Shown piece by piece: positions 1 to 6,436 of a stretch of DNA of 15,009 nucleotides. This stretch comes from Actinomycetes bacterium (GTDB lineage Bacteria > Actinomycetota > Acidimicrobiia > Acidimicrobiales > RAAP-2): assembly GCA_021787255.1 (NCBI GenBank), contig JAJYMD010000034.1, forward strand, positions 19,840 to 34,848, read 5' to 3'. The first letter of the stretch is position 1. Each line of letters opens with the position of its first letter. The notes below the pieces were generated by a model that searched no databases, was not told the origin of the DNA, and saw only the letters and a program-made list of their open reading frames with translations. Made by a program: the position numbers and the translations under genes.

Positions 1-159
1 CCAAGTCTGCCAGGCCCCTACCTCGCGAGAGATCTTCGCGCCGAGGACGTCGAGGGAAATGAGGAAGTGGAGCTCCCGCGGCGACGGGCAAATGGAGGCT
101 GGGCTAGAATTCTTGGTAGGTCCCATCGCCAGCTGAAGGTTCGGGGAAAAGGGGATGTG

Positions 160-750
160 ATGCTTGGAACGTCTTGGAGCCTTGCTGGAAGAGTGGCTAT
201 TGCCGTCGGGCTGACCGTCTCGTTGGTCGCCGGCGGCGCGGCCGTCGCCGGAGCGCTCTCGTCGCCCGTGCGCGCTTCTCACGCCGCGCGGGGCTTTGGC
301 GGCGCTGACCGGCGCTCTGCGACGCTTCCGATGAAGGTCGCCGTCGGCCAGGTCACCGGGGTCGACGGGGTCAGCACGCCAGGCCACTGCGGCACAGCGG
401 GCAAGACAGGGACCTTCGTCGTGGAGAACCTGAGAAGGAGCTCTTCGACCACGGTGGACGTCAGCGCGACGACCAGGTTCCTCGCGCCCACGACGCTCGG
501 GGCGAGCTTCGCGGACGTCTGCGTCGGCAGCACCGTCTTCGTCCAGGGCACCACAGCCTCGGGGAGCGTGTCTGCCACGAGGGTCATCGTGGTCCCGCTC
601 GGGCGGTTCCGCCCGCAGGGTGACCAGCAGTTCCCCCAGGGTGATCGTCACTTCTCGGGATCGGCGGCACCGTGGCTAGGGTTGGGACACTCGTTCGCTG
701 GGACCACGACGCCCAGGACCACGACGCGCGGCTCCTTCAGCTCCCTGTAG
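160..750 (+). CDS. secreted or membrane-anchored protein of unknown function
   Basis: A 196-residue protein. Residues about 10-34 form one hydrophobic stretch rich in Ala, Val and Gly after a short Arg-containing start, so it is a signal peptide or N-terminal anchor. The core (about residues 58-150) is a Thr/Ser/Val-rich, probably all-beta segment. Its pattern of a Gly-Gln-Val-Thr opening and a closing Gly-Ser-Thr-Val-Phe-Val-Gln-Gly resembles small extracytoplasmic beta-barrel domains such as DUF5666; this resemblance is by eye only. Two cysteines (in GHCGTAG and ADVCVGS) could form a disulfide outside the cell. The tail holds two QGD-type repeats and a Thr/Arg/Gly-rich low-complexity end. 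I chose the ATG at 160 because a purine-rich aaaagggga lies just upstream; the GTG at 157 is equally possible. The frame stays open to the window edge, but codon use there does not look coding. A TAGAAT at 105-110 could be a -10 element. No specific function is assigned. Confidence 0.6.
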   Translation: MLGTSWSLAGRVAIAVGLTVSLVAGGAAVAGALSSPVRASHAARGFGGADRRSATLPMKVAVGQVTGVDGVSTPGHCGTAGKTGTFVVENLRRSSSTTVDVSATTRFLAPTTLGASFADVCVGSTVFVQGTTASGSVSATRVIVVPLGRFRPQGDQQFPQGDRHFSGSAAPWLGLGHSFAGTTTPRTTTRGSFSSL

Positions 751-872
751 GTCCGTGTAGGCCTTTCAGGGCCCCTGGACGCAGGTCGGACGTCGCCGGG
801 ACGTCGAGTCCAGGTGGCCACGCACCGGGTCCACGGTCCGAAGGCCAACAGCGACGCCGATCCTCCACGCCG

Positions 873-889
873 GCCCCTTGCTTCGGGGC
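873..889 (-). terminator. small GC-rich hairpin after the small membrane protein gene
   Basis: GCCCC (873-877) pairs with GGGGC (885-889) around a 7-base loop, directly beyond the stop codon of the leftward small membrane protein gene. There is no U-tract, so this is only a weak terminator candidate. The interval 751-893 between the convergent genes shows nothing else I can name. Confidence 0.25.
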
Positions 890-893
890 GGGC

Positions 894-1130
894 TTACCGG
901 TGCCGGTGGCGTCCGACCAACAGCCAGAAGAGCCCTGCGATCACTGCGACGAGGACGACCACCTTCACGAGGACGGCCACGAGGCTCGCGATCGAGCTCA
1001 GCACCCAGAAGGCGATCAGGACACCTATGACGCCGACCGCGACCACGGCGAGCGTGTGCCGTGGGCGCACGCCACCGGCACGCTGCTGAGGAGAGCCCCC
1101 TGGGGTCTGCGCTTCCACTTCGTGTGCCAT
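894..1130 (-). CDS. small membrane protein of unknown function
   Basis: A 78-residue protein. A polar, probably cytoplasmic N-terminus (residues 1-25, with several Arg, Gln and Gly) is followed by a continuous hydrophobic region at about 28-72. This can be read as two transmembrane helices with a short turn near ASLVAVLVK, and it ends in a basic RHRHR tail. The start is well supported: the ATG is preceded at 5 bp spacing by a near-perfect AGGAGGG ribosome-binding site (1134-1140 on the + strand as ccctcct). It lies 94 bp beyond the dinB stop on the same strand, so it may be the last gene of that operon or have its own promoter. I do not recognise a family. Confidence 0.65.
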   Translation of the reverse strand: MAHEVEAQTPGGSPQQRAGGVRPRHTLAVVAVGVIGVLIAFWVLSSIASLVAVLVKVVVLVAVIAGLFWLLVGRHRHR

Positions 1131-1224
1131 GCACCCTCCTCGACGGCCCGCCTGCGCTCTTCGCGCTCTGGCGCTCCTCTGATGCTACGACCTCCCAAGG
1201 CGCCCGCGGCGTCGCCCATGGCGC

Positions 1225-2559
1225 TCAGCTCGCAGAGCTCTTCGTCCCGTCTCCTTCACGCTCGCTCGGCCCCCATCGCGACTGTCGGCGTGCCGGGACG
1301 ACGATGCCTTCGGGACCCACCATCGATGCCGCGCCCACTGCCGCCGAGCCGAACCGACGGCGGATCGCATCGACCGCGCCGATCACCTCGCGCCAGTGGT
1401 CCTCGCGGCGCGCCGCAGCCGCGACGCCGCGCTCGGGCCCGCCGCTCGCGGGGTTCTCGAGCTCGAAGCGAAGCTGGCGACCCGCTGACGCCGACTGGAG
1501 CCCCGACACGCTGACCCCGAGCAGCCGCACCCCGGTCGAAAGCTCCACCGCGTCCAAGAGCGCGACCGCGATCATGCCGATCGCCGAGCCGGTGTCGAGC
1601 CCCGCCTTCATGGTGTGCGCCCGCGTCACGAGCGAGAAGTCGGAGAGCTTTACCTTGACGGTGACCGTCCGCGCCACCTGCCGGCCCGCGCGCAGCTGAT
1701 CCGCCACCAGCTCGGCCATCCGCTTCGCGTGACGCCGGAGAGCGTTGCGGTCGGCGAGGTCCTCGCGGAAGGTCTCTTCGCGCCCGATCGATTTCGCTAG
1801 GCGCTGAGGGACCACTGGCGCACGGTCGTCGCCACGCGCGAGCGCGGCGAGATGCCGACCGTTCGCCTTGCCGAGCGCGCGCACGAGCGCTGCCTCGGGA
1901 AGCCTGGCGAGGTCGCCGACCGTCCGAGCCCCGAGAGCTGCGAGCCGCTTGGCCGTCGCGGGCCCGACACCCCACAGCTGCTCGACCCCCATGGGATGCA
2001 GGAACCCGAGCTCTTCCTGTGGCTCGATCACGACCACGCCGGCCCCTGGGAGCTTCCCCTGAGATCCCACTCGTGGCTTCGCGGCACGTGACGCGAGCTT
2101 CGCGATCGTCTTGGACCGTCCGGCGCCGACCGAGCAGTCGAGCGCGAGCTCCTCGCGCACGCGAAGCCGGATCGCCGCGGCGATCTCTGCCGGCGTGCCG
2201 AACAGACGAAGTGCGCCGCAGACGTCGAGGAACGCCTCGTCGAGCCCGATGGGCTCTACGAGCGGCGTGAAGGACAGCAACACCTCGCGTAGTCGAGCGC
2301 TGACCTCCTCGTACCTGGCAAAGTGGCCTTCGACGAACACCGCGTCCGGGCACAGCCTGCGCGCGCGCAACGACGCCATCGCGGAGCGCACGCCGTGCAC
2401 GCGAGCCTCGTAGCTGCAAGATGCGACCACGCCCCGCGCGCCGCTGCCTCCCACGATCACCGGCCTGCCGGCGAGCGTCGGATCGTCGAGCACCTCGACG
2501 GAGGCAAAGAAGGCGTCCATGTCGACGTGGAGGATGCTCGGCTCCCGCCGCCGTCCCAC
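1225..2559 (-). CDS. dinB: DNA polymerase IV, Y-family translesion polymerase
   Basis: Error-prone Y-family polymerase that copies past damaged template bases. In the 444-residue reading the palm carries HVDMDAFFASVE (residues 11-22; catalytic Asp13, likely steric-gate Phe18), the nucleotide-contacting SYEAR motif (49-53) and GLDEAFLDV (105-113; Asp107, Glu108). A helix-hairpin-helix thumb follows (LWGVGPATAKRLAALG, 195-210), then the little-finger domain (about 250-367). A QLRFE sequence at 362-366 sits where many relatives carry a beta-clamp-binding QLxLF-like motif. The start is uncertain: in-frame GTG codons at 2559, 2574 and 2598 all lack a clear ribosome-binding site. I took 2559 because it leaves the usual short lead before HVDMD; the open frame continues much further upstream but overlaps the PIG-L gene. 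It lies 31 bp after the PIG-L stop, so it is probably cotranscribed with the upstream genes. I saw no LexA operator of its own. Confidence 0.93.
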   Translation of the reverse strand: MGRRREPSILHVDMDAFFASVEVLDDPTLAGRPVIVGGSGARGVVASCSYEARVHGVRSAMASLRARRLCPDAVFVEGHFARYEEVSARLREVLLSFTPLVEPIGLDEAFLDVCGALRLFGTPAEIAAAIRLRVREELALDCSVGAGRSKTIAKLASRAAKPRVGSQGKLPGAGVVVIEPQEELGFLHPMGVEQLWGVGPATAKRLAALGARTVGDLARLPEAALVRALGKANGRHLAALARGDDRAPVVPQRLAKSIGREETFREDLADRNALRRHAKRMAELVADQLRAGRQVARTVTVKVKLSDFSLVTRAHTMKAGLDTGSAIGMIAVALLDAVELSTGVRLLGVSVSGLQSASAGRQLRFELENPASGGPERGVAAAARREDHWREVIGAVDAIRRRFGSAAVGAASMVGPEGIVVPARRQSRWGPSEREGDGTKSSAS

Positions 2560-2590
2560 GTCGGAGGCGCCCACCGGCGGAGATCCGAGC

Positions 2591-3304
2591 TCAGCCACCG
2601 AGGCGCAGCCGCCGGAAGCCCTCGGCGTAGACCACGCCTGCACGGCGGCCTTCCTCTTCGGCACGTCGGCGAACCGCCTCCGCCGCCCATCCAGCCTCTG
2701 CGCCGGCGAACTGGCTGCGATGGCACTCGACCGCCGCCGCCTTGACCTCGACCGTCTCCGAGATGTCCACCCACACGTCGGGCTCCAGGGTTCCCGAGAG
2801 GTACACCGCCGACACCTGGTGCGGCGGGCCAGCTTCGGGGCACTACAGCGGGAGGGCGGCGGAAGGAGACAGCGCGTCGAGCAACGCCCATCCCGCGACC
2901 CTGTGGTCGCGGTGGTTGAAGTACTCCTGCCCGAAGAAGACCGCAGTCGGGTCGTGACCGAGCACCACCTCGGGACGCAGCGAACGGACGAGCCCGACCA
3001 GCTCGCCGACGAATGTCGGCCTCCGGTCGAGCTCTCCGTCGCTCGCGCCAAGCACGCAGTACGAGGCGAGGCCGATCGTCTTCGCGGCCGCGGCGAGCTC
3101 GCCGGCGCGACGCCGGGCGAGCTCCGCGGGCTGCACCGCGCGGTCGCGCGTTCCACGGCCGCCGTCCGTGCAGACCACCAGGTGGACCGAGGCGCCCTTC
3201 CTCGTCCACGACGCGAGGGTGCCGCCGCACGCCACGTCGGCGTCGTCAGGGTGGGCGTAGACGGCGAGCGCGACGCCGGGCACGGAGGTGACGAGCTCGG
3301 GCAC
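2591..3304 (-). pseudogene. PIG-L/LmbE-family deacetylase, interrupted by an in-frame amber codon
   Basis: Zinc-dependent N-deacetylase family (LmbE, MshB, BshB, PIG-L) acting on N-acetylglucosamine-type conjugates; the substrate cannot be told here. The first part (153 codons) has the signature AHPDDADVACGG (residues 17-28, zinc ligands His18 and Asp21) and the second zinc-site motif NHRDH (130-134). A TAG at 2843-2845 then stops the frame. The same frame continues without any shift as C-PEAGPPHQ, then VYLSGTLEPDVWVDIS and AAAVECHRSQFAG, which is the normal C-terminal part of this family, and ends at a TGA. With read-through the product would be about 237 residues, the usual family length. 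Relatives usually have an aromatic pair (Tyr-Phe-Pro-like) where this gene has TAG-TGC. It could be a recent pseudogene, a base-calling error, or a readthrough site. The start is a GTG 19 bp after the nrdR stop. Confidence 0.8.
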
Positions 3305-3323
3305 CGCAGTCAGCCCGCCGGAG

Positions 3324-3794
3324 TCAGGCCCGCTGCTTGGGCACGGTCGTCTTGATCAACAGCCCGACTTCTCGCTGGAAGTCCACCGCGTCCTCGAAGC
3401 CCTTGTAGACGCTGGCGAACCGCAGGTAGGCGACGTCGTCGAGGTCCTTCAGCTGCTCGAGGACCGCCATCCCCACCCGTTGGCTCGTGGGCTCGGGCGA
3501 CTCCGCCCGGAGCTGCTCTTCCACGCGGCTCGCGAGCTGCTGGAGCATCTCGCCGGTGACCGGTCGGTTCTTGCAGGCGGCCTGGACGCCTGCGACCAGC
3601 TTCGCCCGGTCAAAGGGCTCGCGCTGGCCGGAGCGCTTCACCACCCACAACGGCTGCTCTTCGACACGCTCGAAGGTGGTGAAGCGACGGCTGCACCCGA
3701 GGCACTCTCGCCGGCGTCGGATCGCCGCGCCCTCGTCGGCCGTGCGCGAGTCGACGACCCTGTCGTCGTCTGCACCGCACCACGGACACCGCAC
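3324..3794 (-). CDS. nrdR: transcriptional repressor NrdR
   Basis: Nucleotide-sensing repressor of ribonucleotide reductase genes. The 156-residue protein starts directly with the zinc ribbon: CPWC (Cys3, Cys6) and CLGC (Cys31, Cys34), with VVDSR between them and RRFTTFER after. An ATP-cone domain fills about residues 49-139 (WVVKRSGQREPFDRAKL, then LKDLDDVAYLRFASVYKGF), and a short tail follows. Length and layout match the family closely. The start is a GTG at the position where relatives have Met-Arg-Cys-Pro; the only upstream help is a GGGG, so initiation may depend on translation from the LysM gene, which ends 53 bp earlier. The placement next to a LysM gene divergent from lexA is conserved in actinobacteria. 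I saw no obvious NrdR box here, as expected, because its targets are the nrd operons. Confidence 0.95.
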   Translation of the reverse strand: MRCPWCGADDDRVVDSRTADEGAAIRRRRECLGCSRRFTTFERVEEQPLWVVKRSGQREPFDRAKLVAGVQAACKNRPVTGEMLQQLASRVEEQLRAESPEPTSQRVGMAVLEQLKDLDDVAYLRFASVYKGFEDAVDFQREVGLLIKTTVPKQRA

Positions 3795-3847
3795 CCCGAC
3801 GACGTTAGTGCTGCGCGGCTTCAGCGCACCGCCGCCGACCTGCCCGA

Positions 3848-4375
3848 TCAGGGGATTGGGATGCGCTCGCCTGGGACGACGACCGCTGAGCCGATCTCCC
3901 TGGCGAGCGCCTCGGCCAGCGGCCTCGGGTCGCCGCCACCGTCCAGGTGCGACGCGATCGACCACAACGTGTCGCCAGGGCGCACCACGTAGATCCTCTC
4001 GGAAGCGATCTGGCCATCCCCTTGGGGGTGCACCTCGGCGGGCGCCCCGCCGAGCGGCGCGATGGGAAGCGCGAGCGCGCACGTCACCCCAGCGCCGATC
4101 ACGCCGAGGAGCACGCCACGGCGGCGCCGACGAACGGCCGAGCCCCGAACCTCGCGCCGTGAGACGTCCACTCTGGTGCGGACCGCGGCGGACACGTCGG
4201 GCCAAGGAACCACCGGGCCCGTCGAACCCATGCCAGACCGCGCATGCGGCCTCGCCTCGGCGTCCGCGACGGCGCGGTCACGGACGAGCTCGGGCACCGA
4301 GCACCGCCACGACACGCCGAACCGACCCACCGACCAGTCTGTGGCCCCGTCGTCCAGTACCGGTGCGATCACCAT
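3848..4375 (-). CDS. LysM-domain membrane protein divergent from lexA, probable SOS cell-division or wall factor
   Basis: A 175-residue protein. A polar N-terminal part (1-80) ends in a strongly basic run (RRRRR, 82-86), followed by one transmembrane segment (about 87-106) and then a single extracytoplasmic LysM peptidoglycan-binding domain (about 128-175: YVVRPGDTLWSIA, ending GERIPIP). The topology is N-in, C-out. The ATG at 4375 has a GAGGAG ribosome-binding site 7 bp upstream. The position is the telling part: a LysM gene divergent from lexA and followed by nrdR matches Rv2719c (ChiZ) in Mycobacterium, DivS in Corynebacterium and, in principle, YneA in Bacillus. These are SOS-induced proteins that restrain division or act on the wall. 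That this protein does the same is inference from position, LysM domain and the LexA operator in its promoter. No hydrolase domain is visible. Confidence 0.85.
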   Translation of the reverse strand: MVIAPVLDDGATDWSVGRFGVSWRCSVPELVRDRAVADAEARPHARSGMGSTGPVVPWPDVSAAVRTRVDVSRREVRGSAVRRRRRGVLLGVIGAGVTCALALPIAPLGGAPAEVHPQGDGQIASERIYVVRPGDTLWSIASHLDGGGDPRPLAEALAREIGSAVVVPGERIPIP

Positions 4376-4515
4376 GTCCCTGCTCCTCGTCCATCCTTCT
4401 CGGGTCCTTTTGCCTTGTCGGGCCATCTCCGGACCTGCTCCGGGATCGCCTCTCGGGTTCTCGAGCGCCGCCGGGCACCCTGCCGGTGGCGAACACCCGT
4501 TCGCCTCCCACCCTG

Positions 4516-4544
4516 ATCTCAACACGAACATACGTTCGTGTCAA
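4516..4544 (-). promoter_or_regulatory. SOS promoter of the LysM gene, LexA operator in the spacer
   Basis: Read leftwards, an exact consensus -35 TTGACA (4544-4539) is followed at 17 bp by TGAGAT (4521-4516), a weaker -10. The spacer contains the LexA operator CGAACATACGTTCG (4525-4538), part of a 20-bp near-perfect palindrome (4522-4541, one mismatched pair). LexA bound here would cover the promoter. The predicted leader is roughly 135 nt. Confidence 0.8.
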
Positions 4545-4553
4545 GGTGTACTG

Positions 4554-4611
4554 CGAACAGATGTTTGCCCTTGGGAGGCCCCACCGCTATGCTCTGGCAA
4601 ACATATGTTCG
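4554..4611 (+). promoter_or_regulatory. lexA promoter with two LexA operators (autoregulation)
   Basis: The rightward promoter is TTGCCC (4565-4570), a 17-bp spacer and TATGCT (4588-4593). One operator, CGAACAGATGTTTG (4554-4567), overlaps the -35. Another, CAAACATATGTTCG (4598-4611), covers the expected transcription start. Both are one base off the CGAAC-N4-GTTCG consensus, on opposite sides, which suggests weaker sites than the LysM-side operator. The predicted lexA leader is about 45 nt. Confidence 0.85.
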
Positions 4612-4645
4612 TCACTGTCGGCGAGCCTACGAGGAGGTTGTGACC

Positions 4646-5275
4646 GTGGCGCAGGTGCTCAGCGGGAAGCGGCGCCAGATCCTGGAGTTCATCGGCGACT
4701 GCCTTCGGGAGCGGGGCTACCCGCCCTCGGTGCGGGAGATCGGCGAGGCGGCCGGGCTCGCCTCCCCGGCGTCCGTGCACAGCCATCTCGCCGTTCTCCA
4801 GCGAGAGGGCTACCTACAGCGGGACCCGACCAAGCCCCGGGCGATCCAGGTCCGCTACGAGCCGACGTCCCAGGTCGCGATGGCCGCCGGTCCCGTCCGC
4901 CACGTGCCGCTCGTCGGCGACGTCGCCGCAGGGACGGGAGTGCTCGCCCAGGAGAACGTCGAGGAGATCGTCGCGCTCCCCGAGGCCTTCACCGGCCGCG
5001 GTGCGCTCTTCATGCTGCGCGTGCACGGCGACTCGATGATCGAGGCGGGCATCTTCGACGGCGACTTCGTCGTCGTCCGCCAGCAGCCCGATGCCGAGGA
5101 CGGCGAGATCGTCGTCGCAGGGATCCCGGGTGACGAGGCGACCGTGAAGCTGTTCTCCCGGCGCGGAGGCAAGGTGGTGCTGACCCCGCGGAACCCTGCG
5201 CTTTCCCCGATGGAGCTGCTGCCGGAGGACGTCACCATCTACGGCAAGGTCGTCACCGTCCTGCGCCGGCTCTGA
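4646..5275 (+). CDS. lexA: SOS repressor LexA
   Basis: Self-cleaving repressor of the DNA-damage response. In the 209-residue reading an N-terminal winged helix-turn-helix (about 1-66; YPPSVREIGEAAGLASPASV) binds the operators. The latent S24-type protease domain (about 85-209) carries the Ala95-Gly96 cleavage site in DVAAGTGVL, the catalytic Ser130 in HGDSMIEAG and Lys168 in DEATVKLF. All active-site residues are present, so it should respond to RecA filaments. I took the GTG at 4646 as the start because GAGGAGG (4631-4637) is 8 bp upstream; the GTG at 4640 is only 2 bp from it and is less likely. Three operators lie upstream, two of them on its own promoter. It is convergent with dapE. Confidence 0.97.
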   Translation: MAQVLSGKRRQILEFIGDCLRERGYPPSVREIGEAAGLASPASVHSHLAVLQREGYLQRDPTKPRAIQVRYEPTSQVAMAAGPVRHVPLVGDVAAGTGVLAQENVEEIVALPEAFTGRGALFMLRVHGDSMIEAGIFDGDFVVVRQQPDAEDGEIVVAGIPGDEATVKLFSRRGGKVVLTPRNPALSPMELLPEDVTIYGKVVTVLRRL

Positions 5276-5280
5276 AGGCC

Positions 5281-5302
5281 TCGCCGCGGCCGGCGGCAGG
5301 CG
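5281..5302. terminator. candidate terminator hairpin between lexA and dapE
   Basis: Beginning 5 bp after the lexA stop, CCT-GCCGC (with one bulged C) pairs with GCGGC-AGG around a 5-base loop. It sits between convergent genes and could serve either direction, but there is no U-tract. Confidence 0.4.
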
Positions 5303-5347
5303 CGTCGGAGCGGTGTGGTGCGCTCGGTCGCCACTCGATCGGCCCGG

Positions 5348-6436
5348 TCACGCGCCGTGCGCGATCAGTCCACCGAGCACCTCGCGTGACCGTTCCAGCG
5401 ACGCGCGCGTCACGTGCTCGTCGGGGTGGTGCGCGAGCTGGGGGTCGCCGGGGCCGAAGTTGGTCGCGGGGATGCCGTGCGCCCACATCGTCGCGACGTC
5501 GGTCCACCCGAGCTTCGCCCGCGGCCGGTGGCCACTGCGCTCGACCAGTGCGGCGAGAAGGGGGTGCCCGAGCGCGGGCGGGGCCCCGTCGGCCCAGTCG
5601 ACGAACGCCAGGTGGTCTCCCAGGGCCTCGTCGAACAGCCCGTCGGTGAGATCGAGCAGCAGACGGCGGGCGGCGCTCGCATCGTGGTCGGGGGCGAAGC
5701 GGTGGTTGACCGTGAGCACCGCGTGGTCCGGCACGACGTTCCCTGCGACGCCGCCTGACACCGAGACGGCCTGCAGCTGCTCGGCGTACTCGCAGCCGTC
5801 GATCTCGACGGTCCGCCCTCTCCACGACGCCACGCGTTCGAGCAGCGGAGCAAGCCGGTGGATGGCGTTGCGACCCGTGAACGGGCGGGCAACGTGAGCC
5901 CGTATGCCACCGAGGTGGAACTCTGCACGTACGCTTCCCTGGCATCCCGCCTCCACGTGCGAGTCGGTCGGCTCGCACACGACGGCCGCGTCGGCAACGA
6001 GCAGGTCCGGCCGCTCGCGCCACAGCTCCAAGAGCCCGTTCTCCTCGCGCCCGACCTCCTCCCGGGCGTACAGGCACCAGGTGACGTCGACTGCCGGCTC
6101 CGCGCACGTCGCCGCAAGGTCGAGGATCACGGCGACGCCGCCCTTCATGTCACACGCACCCAGGCCCCAGACTGCATCGTCTTCCACACGCGGACCGTCG
6201 TCGCCCGCCGAGGGGACCGTGTCGAGATGTCCGGCGACGACGAGGCGCCGCTCGCGCCCGGCTGCCGTCCTCGCGACCACGTTGTCTCCCACGCGGGTGA
6301 CCTCGAGCCACGGGTGGCGTGCCAGCTCGCGCGCGACGTGGTCCGCAAGCCCCGACTCGTGCCGACTGACGGAGGGGATCGCCACGAGCTGGGCGGTCGA
6401 CGCGAGCAGGTCTGCGCTCGACCGGACTCGCGTCAC
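5348..6436 (-). CDS. dapE: succinyl-diaminopimelate desuccinylase (M20 metallopeptidase family)
   Basis: Removes the succinyl group from N-succinyl-LL-diaminopimelate, giving LL-DAP for lysine and peptidoglycan synthesis. The 362-residue protein has the M20 di-zinc motifs: GHLDTVPSAGD (His70, catalytic Asp72), GACDMKGG (bridging Asp96), AREEVG (catalytic Glu126, Glu127), CEPTDS (Glu155) and a late His in LAHHPDEHV (336-337). GIRAHVARPFTGRNAIHR (177-194) is the lid/dimerisation-domain signature with the conserved His. The GTG start overlaps the dapD stop as GTGA, indicating translational coupling with the enzyme that makes the succinylated intermediate's precursor. This context makes DapE more likely than an ArgE or generic M20 peptidase. 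Confidence 0.9.
   Translation of the reverse strand: MTRVRSSADLLASTAQLVAIPSVSRHESGLADHVARELARHPWLEVTRVGDNVVARTAAGRERRLVVAGHLDTVPSAGDDGPRVEDDAVWGLGACDMKGGVAVILDLAATCAEPAVDVTWCLYAREEVGREENGLLELWRERPDLLVADAAVVCEPTDSHVEAGCQGSVRAEFHLGGIRAHVARPFTGRNAIHRLAPLLERVASWRGRTVEIDGCEYAEQLQAVSVSGGVAGNVVPDHAVLTVNHRFAPDHDASAARRLLLDLTDGLFDEALGDHLAFVDWADGAPPALGHPLLAALVERSGHRPRAKLGWTDVATMWAHGIPATNFGPGDPQLAHHPDEHVTRASLERSREVLGGLIAHGA

Noticed and set aside
2..136. Open frame from the window edge to a TGA at 134-136, possibly the C-terminus of an upstream gene
   Set aside because: Codon use turns AT-rich at third positions in the second half, the peptide resembles nothing I know, and too little is visible to call it.
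2560..3156. Long N-terminal extension of the dinB frame
   Set aside because: It overlaps the well-supported PIG-L frame, is Arg/Ser-rich shadow sequence, and Y-family polymerases start just before HVDMD.
4376..4531. Extended LysM protein start at 4531
   Set aside because: It would run through the LexA-controlled promoter and its transcript start; the ATG at 4375 has a good GAGGAG site.
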